The notes beneath the pieces are model-generated. The model worked only from the letters and a program-made list of their open reading frames with translations. It made no database searches and had not been told where the DNA came from. Below, in pieces: positions 16,863-25,479 of a DNA stretch of 64,000 nucleotides; position 1 is the stretch's first letter; each line of letters opens with the position of its first letter. A program made the position numbers and the translations under genes. The stretch is from Actinacidiphila guanduensis (GTDB lineage: Bacteria; Actinomycetota; Actinomycetes; Streptomycetales; Streptomycetaceae), in contig NZ_FNIE01000002.1 in assembly GCF_900103985.1 (NCBI RefSeq), positions 372,001 to 436,000 on the forward strand, read 5' to 3'.

Positions 16863-18188
16863 TCACCCGTTCAGCGCGCCGCGGCGCGCCGCCGCCACGG
16901 TGGCGGCGAGTTCCGGTCCCCCCGACCGTACGCTGCCGTGCACCCGGCCCTGCCGGACGAGGTCCACGCGGTAGCCGCCGGGCTCCGCGACGACGTCCAC
17001 CCGCTCGCCGCCGCGGGGGCGGCCGCAGCCGCGGGCGCAGCCGGACCAGTGGACGGGGAGCAGGGCCGTCGCAGGACCGGCGGGGGCCGCGCGGGTCACG
17101 GGGGCCGCGGGGGCCACGGGCAGGGTCGCGCGCGCGTCGGCGCGCACATCGGCGTGGGACTTCGCGCAGCCGGGGCGGCCCGTGCAGGCGGTGACGCCCA
17201 ACCAGGGCGAGTCCGCGGCGGTGGCGAGCCCGGTCGCCGCGAGGGCGGCCAGCTCGGCTCGGGCCCGGTCGGCCGGTACCGAGGGGACGATGACGCCGCG
17301 CCAGGGGGTCAGCCGCAGCTCGCGGGCGGGGGTGCGCTCGGCCAAGGAGGTCAGCGCGTGCCACTGGGCCGGGGTGAGGCGGCCGAGGGGGGCGAGGACG
17401 CAGAGGGCGGTGGTGGGGCCGGTGGGGATCGGGCCGGGCGGGGGTGGGGGTGCGGTTTGTGAAGGGGGCTCGGTGGTGGGCGCGTTGAGCCGGTGGGCGA
17501 GGTCGGTGGAGAGGGCCGCGCCCGCGTCCGGGAGGTCCTTGACGCGCCAGGCGGCGGTGGGCGCGGCCGCCCGCAGGAAGGTCTCGGCGGCGAGGAGGGC
17601 CGCGGGTGCCGCTTGGGCGGCGGATATCCGCAAGGGGGCGCGGCGGCCGAGTACGAGCAGGGCGCCGCCGTCGGGGATAGCGCGCAGCGTGATGTCGGGG
17701 GCGAGCGCGGCCACGTCGCCGCGGCCGTCGTCCAGCGCGAACAGGAACCGTCCGGAAAGAGCGGCGGCCTCCTTGCTCGCGCACAGCAGGGTGTCCAACT
17801 CCCGCAGCCAAGGCCGCACATCGGCGTACCCGTTGCCGTCCAGGCCGGTGAGCGGTGAGGCCACGACGTTCCGTACGCGCTCGTGCGTGCGCGAGGGCAG
17901 CAGGTCCGCTGCCGCGAGCCGCCGCTCCAACTCGGCCGCGCACGTGGGTGCGAGGCCGCGCAGCTGGACGTTTCCCCGTGACGTCAGGTGGAGTTCGCCG
18001 TCCCCCAGCGCTTGTGCGGCGGCTCCCAGCGCGGCCGCCTGCGCGGCTCCCACGAACCCGCCGGGCACCCGCACCCTCGCGAGCGCCCCGTCATCGGCCG
18101 CGTGCAGCCGCAGGGCGCCCGGACAAGCGTCGCCCTCCGGGGGGTGCGGGGGGCCCACCACCTGCTCCTTGACCATGCAGCCGAGCAT
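16863..18188 (-). CDS. cobG: Precorrin-3B synthase
   Basis: About 441 residues, related to sulfite/nitrite reductases. It uses O2 and a 4Fe-4S cluster to hydroxylate C20 and form the gamma-lactone, so this route is oxygen dependent. The N-terminal ferredoxin-like half contains [12 protein letters not shown]. The cluster-binding Cys pattern is C-T-G-R-P-G-C and, about 35 residues on, C-A-R-G-C-G. Two ATGs (18188, 18176) are possible starts and neither has a clear Shine-Dalgarno. A Pro-rich segment lies between the two repeats. First gene of its operon. Confidence 0.88.
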   Translation of the reverse strand: MLGCMVKEQVVGPPHPPEGDACPGALRLHAADDGALARVRVPGGFVGAAQAAALGAAAQALGDGELHLTSRGNVQLRGLAPTCAAELERRLAAADLLPSRTHERVRNVVASPLTGLDGNGYADVRPWLRELDTLLCASKEAAALSGRFLFALDDGRGDVAALAPDITLRAIPDGGALLVLGRRAPLRISAAQAAPAALLAAETFLRAAAPTAAWRVKDLPDAGAALSTDLAHRLNAPTTEPPSQTAPPPPPGPIPTGPTTALCVLAPLGRLTPAQWHALTSLAERTPARELRLTPWRGVIVPSVPADRARAELAALAATGLATAADSPWLGVTACTGRPGCAKSHADVRADARATLPVAPAAPVTRAAPAGPATALLPVHWSGCARGCGRPRGGERVDVVAEPGGYRVDLVRQGRVHGSVRSGGPELAATVAAARRGALNG

Positions 18189-18553
18189 ACGGCCGCCGCA
18201 CGTACGGTCCCCTCGCCGCAAGGGTTCCCTTACGGTGCCGGGTTCCGCGTGCGCGCTACGGGGGCGGCTTCTCGCCGTTGGGGTTCGCCGCCGTTGCCGC
18301 GTGCAGGGCTCCTCTGGCCGGTCGCGCAGTTCCTCCCCAGAGCTTCGCCTGGGGGTACCCCCAGCACCCCTGGGTGGTACGGGGCTCGCTGTGCGCGCGA
18401 AGGGCAAGGTTTTTCAGGGGCGCGGGGAACTGCGCGGGAGGAGGCCACCGGCCTTTGGACGGCAGACAATCCCGTGGGGCAGACGGGAACCCGAAAGGGG
18501 CGCGGGGAACTGCGCGACCAGCCATCGGACGGCGGATGGTCCCGGGACCCGGG
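18189..18553. repeat. Intergenic repeat cluster A (20-bp family)
   Basis: A 365-bp non-coding gap with one inverted, partial copy (18322-18338) and two direct copies (18417-18436, 18497-18516) of GGGGCGCGGGGAACTGCGCG. Around them are further shared segments such as GGGCAGACGGGAACCCGA, also found in the cluster near 33 kb. No gene or B12 riboswitch is visible. Confidence 0.8.
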
Positions 18554-20407
18554 TCAGGGGGCACCCCGGGGGGAACCCCTCAAGCTCAGCGCAAGGGAAG
18601 CCCAGACGATCTTGCCCGAAGGGGTGTACCGCGTGCCCCAGTGGTCGGCGAGCTGGGCGACCAGGAAGAGGCCGCGGCCCCCCTCGTCGGTGGTCGCGGC
18701 GTACCGCAGGTGCGGCGCGGTGCTGCTCGCGTCGGAGACCTCGCAGACCAGGGAGCGGTCGCACAGGAGCCGCACGTCGATCGGCCCGGAGGCGTACCGG
18801 ATCGCGTTGGTGACCAGCTCGCTGAGGATCAGCTCCGTGGTGAAGGCCAGCTCCTCCAGGTGCCAGTCGGCGAGCTGCCGGTTGGCCGCCTCCCGCACGG
18901 TCGCGACCGCCGCCGGGTCGGCCGGCGCCTGCCAGTGGGCGACGCGGTCCGCGGGCAGCCCCCGGGTACGGGCCACCAGCAGCGCGATGTCGTCCTTCGG
19001 CACCTGCGGCAGCATCGCGGCGACCGCCGCCTCGCAGATCTCGTCCGGGCCGCGCCCGGGCCCGCCGATCGCGGTCAGCAGCAGGTCGAGCCCGACGTCG
19101 ATGTCCCGGGTGCGGTCCTCCACCAGCCCGTCGGTGTAGAGCACGAGGCTGCTGCCCTCGGGCAGTTCGCGCTCCACCGACTCGTACGGCAGGCTGCCGA
19201 GCCCGAGCGGCGGCCCGGCGGGCACGTCGAGCAGTTCGGTGCCGCCGTCGGGGTGCACCAGGCCCGGCGGCAGGTGCCCGGCCCTGGCCACCTGGCAGCT
19301 GCGCGCGACCGGGTCGTAGATCGCGTACAGGCAGGTCGCCCCGGCGATCGGCGCGGCCCCGCCGGTCGCGGCCTCGTCGGCGTCGATCCGGCCGACCAGC
19401 TCCGACAGGTGCGCCAGCAGCTCCTCGGGCGGCAGGTCCAGCATCGAGAAGTTGTGCACGGCGGTGCGCAGCCGCCCCATGGTGGCCGCCGCGTGCATGC
19501 CGTGCCCGACGACGTCGCCGACGACGAGGGCGACCCGCGCCCCGGGCAGCGGCACCACGTCGAACCAGTCGCCGCCGACCCCCGCCGACGCGGGCAGGTA
19601 GCGGTAGGCGACGTCGAGCGCGTCCTGCTCGGGCAGGCCGTGCGGCAGCAGGCTGCGCTGGAGGTTGACGGCCATCTCCTGGGAGCCGGTGATCGCCGCG
19701 TCCAGCTGCTCCTGCGTGGTGTAGCGGGGGTCGAAGACGCCGGTGGTGCGGCCGACCCGCAGCACCGCGATCTCGTCGCAGACCGCCCGCACTTCGTCCA
19801 TCTCGTGGCTGATCAGCAGCACCCCGAGCTGCCGCTCGCGCAGCCGCTGCACCAGCTCCAGCACCTGGGCGACCTGGCGCGGGCCGAGCGCGGCGGTGGG
19901 CTCGTCCAGGATCACCAGCTCGGGTTCGCCGATCAGCGCGCGGGCGATGGCCACGGCCTGCCGCTGGGCGCCCGACAGCGAGGCGACCGGCGCGCGCAGG
20001 CTCGGGATGCCCACCGCCAGCTCCTCCAGGAGCACGCGGGAGCGCTTCTCCATCTCCACCGAGTCGATCATCCCGAAGCGGCGCAGCGGCCGGCCCAGGT
20101 AGAGGTTGTCGACGGTGTCGAGGTTGTCGCACAGCGAGAGGTTCTGGTGGACGGTGGCGATGCCGAGCCGCTGGGCGTCGCGCGGCCGGCGGATGTCGAC
20201 CCGGCGGCCCTTCCACTCGATGGTGCCGCTGTCCGGCCGGTGCACCCCGGCGATGGTGTTCGCCAGCGTGGACTTGCCCGCGCCATTGCTGCCGATCAGC
20301 CCGACCGCCTCGCCGGCGCCGATCGACAGGGCCACGTCGCTGAGCGCCTGGACCGCCCCGAACCGCTTGGAGATGCCGTGCACGGCCAGCAGCGGGCTGT
20401 CCGCCAT
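18554..20407 (-). CDS. ABC-ATPase / SpoIIE-type PP2C phosphatase / HATPase fusion
   Basis: A 617-residue soluble three-domain protein. Residues 1-235 are an ABC ATPase of the sugar-importer (RbsA/XylG) type: Walker [10 protein letters not shown] at 39-47, signature L-S-G-A-Q at 144-148, Walker B L-V-I-L-D-E at 164-169 and switch His 201. Residues 245-480 are a SpoIIE/RsbU PP2C phosphatase with metal-ligand Asp in G-G-D-W-F-D, G-D-V-V-G-H-G, Y-T-D-G and K-D-D. Residues 500-605 are an RsbW-like HATPase with an N-box (E-L-V-T-N-A) and G-box (G-G-R-G-L). No permease or binding-protein gene is adjacent. The ATG follows AGGAGG. It may couple nucleotide or sugar sensing to anti-sigma/anti-anti-sigma signalling; this role is inferred. 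Confidence 0.88.
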   Translation of the reverse strand: MADSPLLAVHGISKRFGAVQALSDVALSIGAGEAVGLIGSNGAGKSTLANTIAGVHRPDSGTIEWKGRRVDIRRPRDAQRLGIATVHQNLSLCDNLDTVDNLYLGRPLRRFGMIDSVEMEKRSRVLLEELAVGIPSLRAPVASLSGAQRQAVAIARALIGEPELVILDEPTAALGPRQVAQVLELVQRLRERQLGVLLISHEMDEVRAVCDEIAVLRVGRTTGVFDPRYTTQEQLDAAITGSQEMAVNLQRSLLPHGLPEQDALDVAYRYLPASAGVGGDWFDVVPLPGARVALVVGDVVGHGMHAAATMGRLRTAVHNFSMLDLPPEELLAHLSELVGRIDADEAATGGAAPIAGATCLYAIYDPVARSCQVARAGHLPPGLVHPDGGTELLDVPAGPPLGLGSLPYESVERELPEGSSLVLYTDGLVEDRTRDIDVGLDLLLTAIGGPGRGPDEICEAAVAAMLPQVPKDDIALLVARTRGLPADRVAHWQAPADPAAVATVREAANRQLADWHLEELAFTTELILSELVTNAIRYASGPIDVRLLCDRSLVCEVSDASSTAPHLRYAATTDEGGRGLFLVAQLADHWGTRYTPSGKIVWASLALSLRGSPRGAP

Positions 20408-20715
20408 GGGGGCCACCTCCTGCCATCGGTGCACTGTCGGTTACCGAGTCTGCCTGGCGGACCGCCCGATCGCAGCGTGGACGGCGAAGAAAGCCGTCCG
20501 CCCCGGATACTGGACCGGTTCGGGGCCGTCCTCCAAGGTGGGAGCGGCACGAAACACGGCGGCAACGCGGGAGCGGGGGTCCCGCAGCAGGCAGACGGAA
20601 CGCAGCCGGAACGCGGACGGCATGCAGCCGGGATGCGAAGGCATGCGGATGGCACACGGTCGGCACGCGGCCGGACACGGACAGCACGCAGACGGCAGGG
20701 AAGAGGTCAGGGTCT
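20408..20715. other. Divergent intergenic region between the ABC fusion and mscR
   Basis: A 308-bp gap without a convincing gene. Its right half is an 11-bp repeat array (20591-20698). No clear -10/-35 pair was identified. Confidence 0.6.
20591..20698. repeat. Ten degenerate 11-bp tandem repeats upstream of mscR
   Basis: Ten successive units of 10-11 bp with consensus GCRGMCGGMAY fill 108 bp, ending 17 nt before the mscR ATG. The period matches one helical turn, so all copies lie on the same face of the DNA. Confidence 0.75.
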
Positions 20716-21801
20716 ATGGCGCAGCAGGTCTCCGGGGTGGTCGCCCGCGGCAAGGGCCGGCCGGTGGGCATCGAGACGATCGTCGTCCCCGACCCCGGGC
20801 CGGGCGAGGCGGTGGTGCGGGTCCAGGCGTGCGGGGTGTGCCACACCGACCTGCACTACCGCGAGGGCGGGATCACCGACGACTTCCCGTTCCTGCTCGG
20901 TCACGAGGCCGCGGGCGTGGTGGAGTCCGTCGGCGAGGGCGTCACCGAGGTGGCGCCGGGCGACTTCGTCGTCCTCAACTGGCGTGCGGTGTGCGGCCAG
21001 TGCCGGGCCTGCCGGCGCGGCCGCCCCTGGTACTGCTTCGCCACCCACAACGCGGCCCGGAAGATGACGCTCGCCGACGGCACCGAGCTGACCGCGGCGC
21101 TGGGCATCGGCGCCTTCGCGGAGAAGACGCTGGTGGCCGCCGGGCAGTGCACCAAGGTGGACCCGGCGGCCTCGCCCGCCGCGGCCGGCCTGCTGGGCTG
21201 CGGGGTGATGGCGGGCCTGGGCGCCGCGCTGAACACCGGCTCGGTGGGCCGCGGCGACTCGGTGGCCGTGATCGGCTGCGGCGGGGTCGGCAACGCGGCC
21301 GTGCTCGGCGCCCGCCTGGCCGGCGCGGCCCGGATCATCGCCGTGGACGTCGACGAGCGCAAGCTCGCCACCGCCCGGCAGCTCGGCGCCACCCACACCG
21401 TGGACGCGCGGGCCGGCGACCCGGTGGCGGCGGTCCGCGAGCTGACCGGCGGCTTCGGCGCCGACGTGGTGATCGAGGCGGTCGGCCGCCCGGAGACCTA
21501 CGAGCAGGCGTTCTACGCCCGCGACCTGGCCGGCACGGTGGTGCTGGTCGGGGTGCCCACCCCCGAGATGCGCCTGGAGCTGCCGCTGCTGGACGTCTTC
21601 AGCCGCGGCGGCGCCCTGAAGTCCTCCTGGTACGGCGACTGCCTGCCCTCGCGCGACTTCCCGATGCTCATCGACCTCTACCTGCAGGGCCGCCTGGACC
21701 TGGACGCCTTCGTCAGCGAGACCATCCCGCTCACCGACGTCGAGGAGGCGTTCGGCCGGATGACCCGCGGCGAGGTGCTGCGCTCGGTGGTGGAGTTCTG
21801 A
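20716..21801 (+). CDS. mscR: S-(hydroxymethyl)mycothiol dehydrogenase (class III-like zinc alcohol dehydrogenase)
   Basis: A 361-residue medium-chain dehydrogenase that oxidises the formaldehyde-mycothiol adduct with NAD. Catalytic zinc ligands are in C-G-V-C-H-T-D-L-H and G-H-E-A-A-G; structural zinc Cys are in C-G-Q-C-R-A-C plus a further C. The NAD fold has G-C-G-G-V-G-N-A. The sequence matches the actinobacterial mycothiol-dependent enzyme closely, including [14 protein letters not shown]. It is followed by a metallo-beta-lactamase-fold gene with 1-nt overlap, the usual pairing. Confidence 0.9.
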   Translation: MAQQVSGVVARGKGRPVGIETIVVPDPGPGEAVVRVQACGVCHTDLHYREGGITDDFPFLLGHEAAGVVESVGEGVTEVAPGDFVVLNWRAVCGQCRACRRGRPWYCFATHNAARKMTLADGTELTAALGIGAFAEKTLVAAGQCTKVDPAASPAAAGLLGCGVMAGLGAALNTGSVGRGDSVAVIGCGGVGNAAVLGARLAGAARIIAVDVDERKLATARQLGATHTVDARAGDPVAAVRELTGGFGADVVIEAVGRPETYEQAFYARDLAGTVVLVGVPTPEMRLELPLLDVFSRGGALKSSWYGDCLPSRDFPMLIDLYLQGRLDLDAFVSETIPLTDVEEAFGRMTRGEVLRSVVEF

Positions 21802-22430
21802 TGGGCGCCCGGGTCGAACTCCTGGTCACCTCGGGCACCTTCTCGCTCGACGGCGGCACCTGGGACGTGGACAACAACGTGTGGATCGTCGGCGACGACC
21901 AGGAGGCCGTGGTCGTGGACGCCGCCCACGACGCCGACGCGATCGAGCAGGCACTGGCCGGCCGCCGGCTGCGGGCGATCGTCGCCACCCACGCGCACGA
22001 CGACCACGTGGGCGCCGCGCCCGCGCTGGCCGACGCCACCGGGGCGCCGGTGCTGCTGCACCCGGCCGACACCGAGCTGTGGCGGCTCACCCACCCCGAC
22101 CGGGCGCCCGACGGCGAACTGGCCGACGGGCTGGCGATCGAGGTGGCCGGCGAGACGCTGACCGTGCTGCACACCCCCGGCCACACCCCGGGCGCGGTCA
22201 GCCTGCACGCGCCCGGCCTGGGCTCGGTCTTCACCGGCGACACCCTGTTCGCCGGCGGCCCGGGCGCCACCGGCCGCTCCTTCAGCGACTTCCCGACGAT
22301 CGTCGCCTCGATCCGTGACCGGCTGCTCACCCTGCCGCCGCGGACCGTGGTGCGCACCGGGCACGGCGAGACCACCACGATCGGCGCGGAGGCGCCGCAC
22401 CTGGAGGAATGGATCGCCCGCGGCCACTGA
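21801..22430 (+). CDS. MBL-fold hydrolase partner of the mycothiol dehydrogenase
   Basis: A 209-residue metallo-beta-lactamase-fold protein of the glyoxalase II type. Metal ligands are in T-H-A-H-D-D-H, in H-T-P-G-H-T-P-G, in the F-T-G-D-T-L-F Asp and in a late T-G-H-G His. In actinobacteria this gene accompanies mscR and probably hydrolyses S-formylmycothiol or related thioesters. The A of its ATG is the last base of the mscR stop codon, so the two are coupled. Substrate is inferred from context. Confidence 0.85.
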   Translation: MGARVELLVTSGTFSLDGGTWDVDNNVWIVGDDQEAVVVDAAHDADAIEQALAGRRLRAIVATHAHDDHVGAAPALADATGAPVLLHPADTELWRLTHPDRAPDGELADGLAIEVAGETLTVLHTPGHTPGAVSLHAPGLGSVFTGDTLFAGGPGATGRSFSDFPTIVASIRDRLLTLPPRTVVRTGHGETTTIGAEAPHLEEWIARGH

Positions 22431-22478
22431 CTCCTCGCGCGGCCGCGGGCGATCGGCAGGGATCGGAGAGGGGAGCCG

Positions 22479-23627
22479 TCAGGCGGCCACCAGCTCCGGG
22501 TGCAGCACCACCTTGGTGAAGCCCTCGACCCGCTTGTCGAACTTCTCGTACGCCATCGGCGCCTGGTCCAGCGGCAGTTCGTGGGAGACCACGAAGCTGG
22601 GCCGGGCCCGGCCGGCGATGATCAGGTCGCGCAGCTTGCGGTTGTAGCGCTTGACGTTCGTCTGGCCGGTGCCCATGCGCTGGCCCTTCTCGAACATCCT
22701 GCCGATCGAGACGAGCAGCTGGCCGTGCTTGGCGTGGTCGTCCGGGCCGCCCGGGTCGGAGGGCACGTAGAGCCCGGGGATGCCGAGCTTGCCGGTCGGG
22801 CGGACCGTCTCCACCAGGGAGTTGAGGACCACCGCGGGCTCCTCCTCGCCGGTCTTGCCGGACTGCGCCTGGTAGCCGACCGCGTCCACGCCCTTGTCGG
22901 TGCCCTCGCCGTCGGTCATGTCGCGGATCTGCTCGGCCGGGTCGCCCTTGGTGAAGTCGATCGGGATCGCCCCGATCTGCTCGGCCTTGGCGAGCCGCTC
23001 GGGTACCCGGTCCACGACGAACACCTTGGCGGCGCCGCGCAGCAGCGCCGAGTACGCGGCCATCAGCCCCACCGGTCCTGCCCCGTAGACCGCGACGCTC
23101 TCGCCGGGGGAGACCTCGGCGAGCTCGCAGCCGTGGTAGCCGGTCGGGAAGATGTCCGCCAGCAGCACGAAGTCGGTCTCGAACTGCTCGCCGTGCGGCA
23201 GCTTGAGGCAGTTGAAGTCCGCGAAGGGCACCCGCAGCCGCTCGGCCTGGCCGCCCATGTAGGGGCCCATGGCCACGTAGCCGTAGGCGCCGCCGGCGAA
23301 GCCCGGGTTCACCGTCAGGCAGAAGCCGGTCTTGCCGTCCAGACAGTTCTTGCAGAAGCCGCAGGCCACGTTGAACGGCATGACGACCCGGTCGCCGACC
23401 TTCAGCGAGGTGACGCCGGAGCCGACCTCCTCGATCACGCCGAGGTTCTCGTGGCCGAAGACGATGCCCGCCTCGGCTGCCGTGCGGCCCTCGTACATGT
23501 GCAGGTCGGAGCCGCAGATCGCGGTGGACGTGACCCGTACGATCACGTCGTTGGGGTGCTGGATGCCCGGGTCGTCCACTTCCGTGACCTTGACCTCGAA
23601 AGGCTTCTCGTACACGACTGCCTTCAT
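22479..23627 (-). CDS. fdhA: Glutathione-independent formaldehyde dehydrogenase-like zinc dehydrogenase
   Basis: A 382-residue zinc dehydrogenase. Residues C-G-S-D-L-H-M-Y-E-G, G-H-E-N-L-G-V-I and C-G-F-C-K-N-C-L-D-G carry zinc ligands. The NAD fold has Y-G-A-G-P-V-G-L-M-A, and the long C-terminal insertion (G-V-D-A-V-G-Y-Q-A-Q-S-G) is typical of the Pseudomonas formaldehyde dismutase/dehydrogenase branch. It probably oxidises formaldehyde or small aldehydes with bound NAD. Convergent with the mscR pair, which gives two formaldehyde routes side by side. The start at 23627 follows GGAAG. Confidence 0.85.
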   Translation of the reverse strand: MKAVVYEKPFEVKVTEVDDPGIQHPNDVIVRVTSTAICGSDLHMYEGRTAAEAGIVFGHENLGVIEEVGSGVTSLKVGDRVVMPFNVACGFCKNCLDGKTGFCLTVNPGFAGGAYGYVAMGPYMGGQAERLRVPFADFNCLKLPHGEQFETDFVLLADIFPTGYHGCELAEVSPGESVAVYGAGPVGLMAAYSALLRGAAKVFVVDRVPERLAKAEQIGAIPIDFTKGDPAEQIRDMTDGEGTDKGVDAVGYQAQSGKTGEEEPAVVLNSLVETVRPTGKLGIPGLYVPSDPGGPDDHAKHGQLLVSIGRMFEKGQRMGTGQTNVKRYNRKLRDLIIAGRARPSFVVSHELPLDQAPMAYEKFDKRVEGFTKVVLHPELVAA

Positions 23628-23794
23628 CGTCACCACTTCCGTTGTGCAGGGTGCGGATGAGCGGCGGCAGCGCCGGAGCGGACGGGTCTGGCCGTACCGT
23701 CCGGGCCGTCGTCCCCCTTCCAGTGCACACCCCGGCGGCAGCGGTCTCAAGCCGAGTCCGGCCGCCGCGTCCGGCCGGGCCGGGCCCGCGACGC

Positions 23795-24340
23795 TCAGCA
23801 GTCGGAGTCGGACTCGCAGTCGTCGTCGGCGCTGAAGCCCTCGGCGGCGGCAGCCGCGCAGGTGCCGGGCTCGTGCTCGGGGGCACGGCCGTCCAGCGGG
23901 GCGCAGCCGCCCACGGCCTGGTGCAGCAGGTCGTAGAGCGCGGCGCGCTGCTCGCCGTCGAGCGCGGCCAGGACCTCGTCCTCGGCGGCGGCCAGGGCGA
24001 ACTCGGCGGCGGCGAGCCGGCGGGTGCCGGCGTAGGTGAGCTCCACGATGTGGCGGCGCCGGTCCAGCTCCGAGCGCTTGCGCTCGACCAGGCCCTCGGT
24101 CTCCAGCTCGTTGAGCAGGCCGACCACGTTGGCGCGGTCGATCAGCAAGGTGGCGGCCAGGGCCTGCTGGGTGGCGCCGCCGCCGTTCTCCCGCAGCACG
24201 GTGAGCGCGACCAGGTGGCGCGTGCGCAGTCCGAGCGGGGCCAGCACGGACTCGGCCCGCCGCCGCATCCGGCGCGTCAGCTGGTCCAGGAGCGCGCCGG
24301 AGCGCCTGGGCGGCTGGTTCAGCACCGGGAGGGTGGACAT
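23795..24340 (-). CDS. MarR-family regulator with Cys-containing acidic tail
   Basis: A 181-residue winged-helix MarR protein. The wing helix region runs about residues 40-110 (A-T-Q-Q-A-L-A-A-T-L-L-I-D-R-A-N-V-V and D-R-R-R-H). After the fold, an acidic tail of about 35 residues contains five Cys-type positions (G-G-C-A-P, G-T-C-A-A, D-D-D-C-E-S-D-S-D-C), suggesting redox or electrophile sensing. It is divergent from azoR with operator-like palindromes between, so azoR and its own gene are likely targets. The fdhA gene lies downstream in the same direction. Confidence 0.85.
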   Translation of the reverse strand: MSTLPVLNQPPRRSGALLDQLTRRMRRRAESVLAPLGLRTRHLVALTVLRENGGGATQQALAATLLIDRANVVGLLNELETEGLVERKRSELDRRRHIVELTYAGTRRLAAAEFALAAAEDEVLAALDGEQRAALYDLLHQAVGGCAPLDGRAPEHEPGTCAAAAAEGFSADDDCESDSDC

Positions 24341-24359
24341 TCCCACATCGTATACCCGG

Positions 24360-24405
24360 CCCACCGGGAATGGTGGCGTGCTATAAATCGTTGGTGCTGC
24401 ACAAA
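24360..24405. promoter_or_regulatory. MarR operator candidates between marR and azoR
   Basis: TTGGTGC-T-GCACAAA (24391-24405) is a 15-bp inverted repeat with one mismatch, preceded by the palindrome CCACC-N6-GGTGG (24361-24376). Both lie in the 88-bp divergent gap. Confidence 0.55.
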
Positions 24406-24428
24406 CCATCTATGAAAGGTTACGCACC

Positions 24429-25073
24429 ATGCCTCACCTGCTGCACATCGACTCGAGCATCCAGGGCGAGCGCTCTGTCAGCCGGCGCCTGACCGCCAGG
24501 GCGCGCCAGGCCTGGCAGGCCGCGCACCCCGGCGGCACCGTCACCTACCGCGACCTGGGTGCCGAGCCGCTGCCGCACCTGACGCCCGCCAGCGCCGGTG
24601 CCGGGCTCACCCCGGCCGAGGCCCGCACGCCCGAGCAGGCGGCCGCCTACGCGCTGAGCGAGGAGATCATCAACGAGGTCAAGGCCGCGGACGCGGTCGT
24701 GCTCGGCCTGCCGGTCTACAACTTCGGCGCGCCCAGCAGCGTGAAGACCTGGGTGGACCACCTGATCGTCCCGGGCCTGTCCGTGGACGGCGCCACCCAG
24801 CAGGGGCTGCTCGGCGGCCGCGAGCTGCTGGTCGTCATCTCCCGCGGCGGCGGTTACGGCCCGGGCACCCCGCGTGAGGGCTGGGACCACGCCGAACAGT
24901 GGCTGCCGCACGGCCTCGCCCTGACCGGTCTGGAGCCGGATTACGTCATCGCCGAGCTCACCCTCGCGCACGTGAACCCGGCGATGTCCGAGCTGATCCC
25001 GCTCGCGGACGCCAGCATGAAGGCGGCCGAGGAGGCCATCGACAACCGCTGGAAGGCCGGCGTCCCGGCGTAA
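24429..25073 (+). CDS. azoR: FMN-dependent NADH-azoreductase / quinone reductase
   Basis: A 214-residue flavodoxin-fold enzyme of the AzoR family. It reduces quinones and azo compounds with NADH by two-electron steps. H-I-D-S-S-I-Q-G-E-R-S-V-S contacts FMN phosphate, with P-V-Y-N-F-G-A-P-S-S-V-K-T-W-V-D and S-R-G-G-G-Y further on. The ATG follows GAAAGG. Divergent MarR regulator and neighbouring formaldehyde genes place it in electrophile defence. Length is normal for the family. Confidence 0.9.
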   Translation: MPHLLHIDSSIQGERSVSRRLTARARQAWQAAHPGGTVTYRDLGAEPLPHLTPASAGAGLTPAEARTPEQAAAYALSEEIINEVKAADAVVLGLPVYNFGAPSSVKTWVDHLIVPGLSVDGATQQGLLGGRELLVVISRGGGYGPGTPREGWDHAEQWLPHGLALTGLEPDYVIAELTLAHVNPAMSELIPLADASMKAAEEAIDNRWKAGVPA

Positions 25074-25099
25074 CGCCCGCCGCCACGGCGCCACTGCAC

Positions 25100-25128
25100 C
25101 AAGGCCCCCCGGCCACCGGGGGGCCTTG
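25100..25128 (+). terminator. Terminator of azoR
   Basis: CAAGGCCCCCCGG-CCA-CCGGGGGGCCTTG, a perfect 13-bp stem with a 3-nt loop, 27 nt after the stop codon. Confidence 0.85.
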
Positions 25129-25479
25129 GGCGTGTCCGGGGAGGGTGCGGGGTCCGGTGGCCGGCAGTGGGGCCGCGGTGGGGCGGCAGTGGCCGGCGAG
25201 GGGCCGGCAGGGGCGGGGACGCCAGCGGGTCGGCGGTGTCGTCGGGTCGCGCAACCCGGCGGCGGGTACTGGATGTTGGCGGAGCGGGTGGGGGTTCCGT
25301 AAACGTTGCCGGTTCTCTTGACAGGGCTCCGAGCGAGGGCCGATTCTCCTGAGAGCGCTCTCAGTGGAACGCTGTTTCATCGCCCTGACCCTCTGTCACG
25401 ATCCCTGACCCCCCACCCCCACAACGCCCCCCATATCACCCCCCCCACATCAACCCCCCACGCTCCAGAAGGAGTACGC
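25129..25479. other. Intergenic leader of the GH16 gene
   Basis: A gap of about 350 bp with no gene. It holds the GH16 promoter and LacI-type operator (25318-25364) and a C-rich leader up to the ribosome site AAGGAG. Confidence 0.6.
25318..25364 (+). promoter_or_regulatory. GH16 promoter with LacI-family operator
   Basis: TTGACA (25318-25323) is followed 33 nt from its first base by GAGAGCGCTCTC, part of the perfect 16-bp palindrome CTGAGAGCGCTCTCAG (25349-25364). The -10 is weak (near GATTCT). The palindrome resembles LacI-family operators of Streptomyces carbohydrate genes such as the CebR site. The same box at the same spacing occurs before the GH92 gene. Confidence 0.7.

Noticed and set aside
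9007..18188. Search for a cobalamin riboswitch near cobL, cbiD, cobG and also before cobN
   Set aside because: I did not recognise the B12-box or its stem arrangement in any leader. A covariance-model search (Rfam RF00174) would be decisive.
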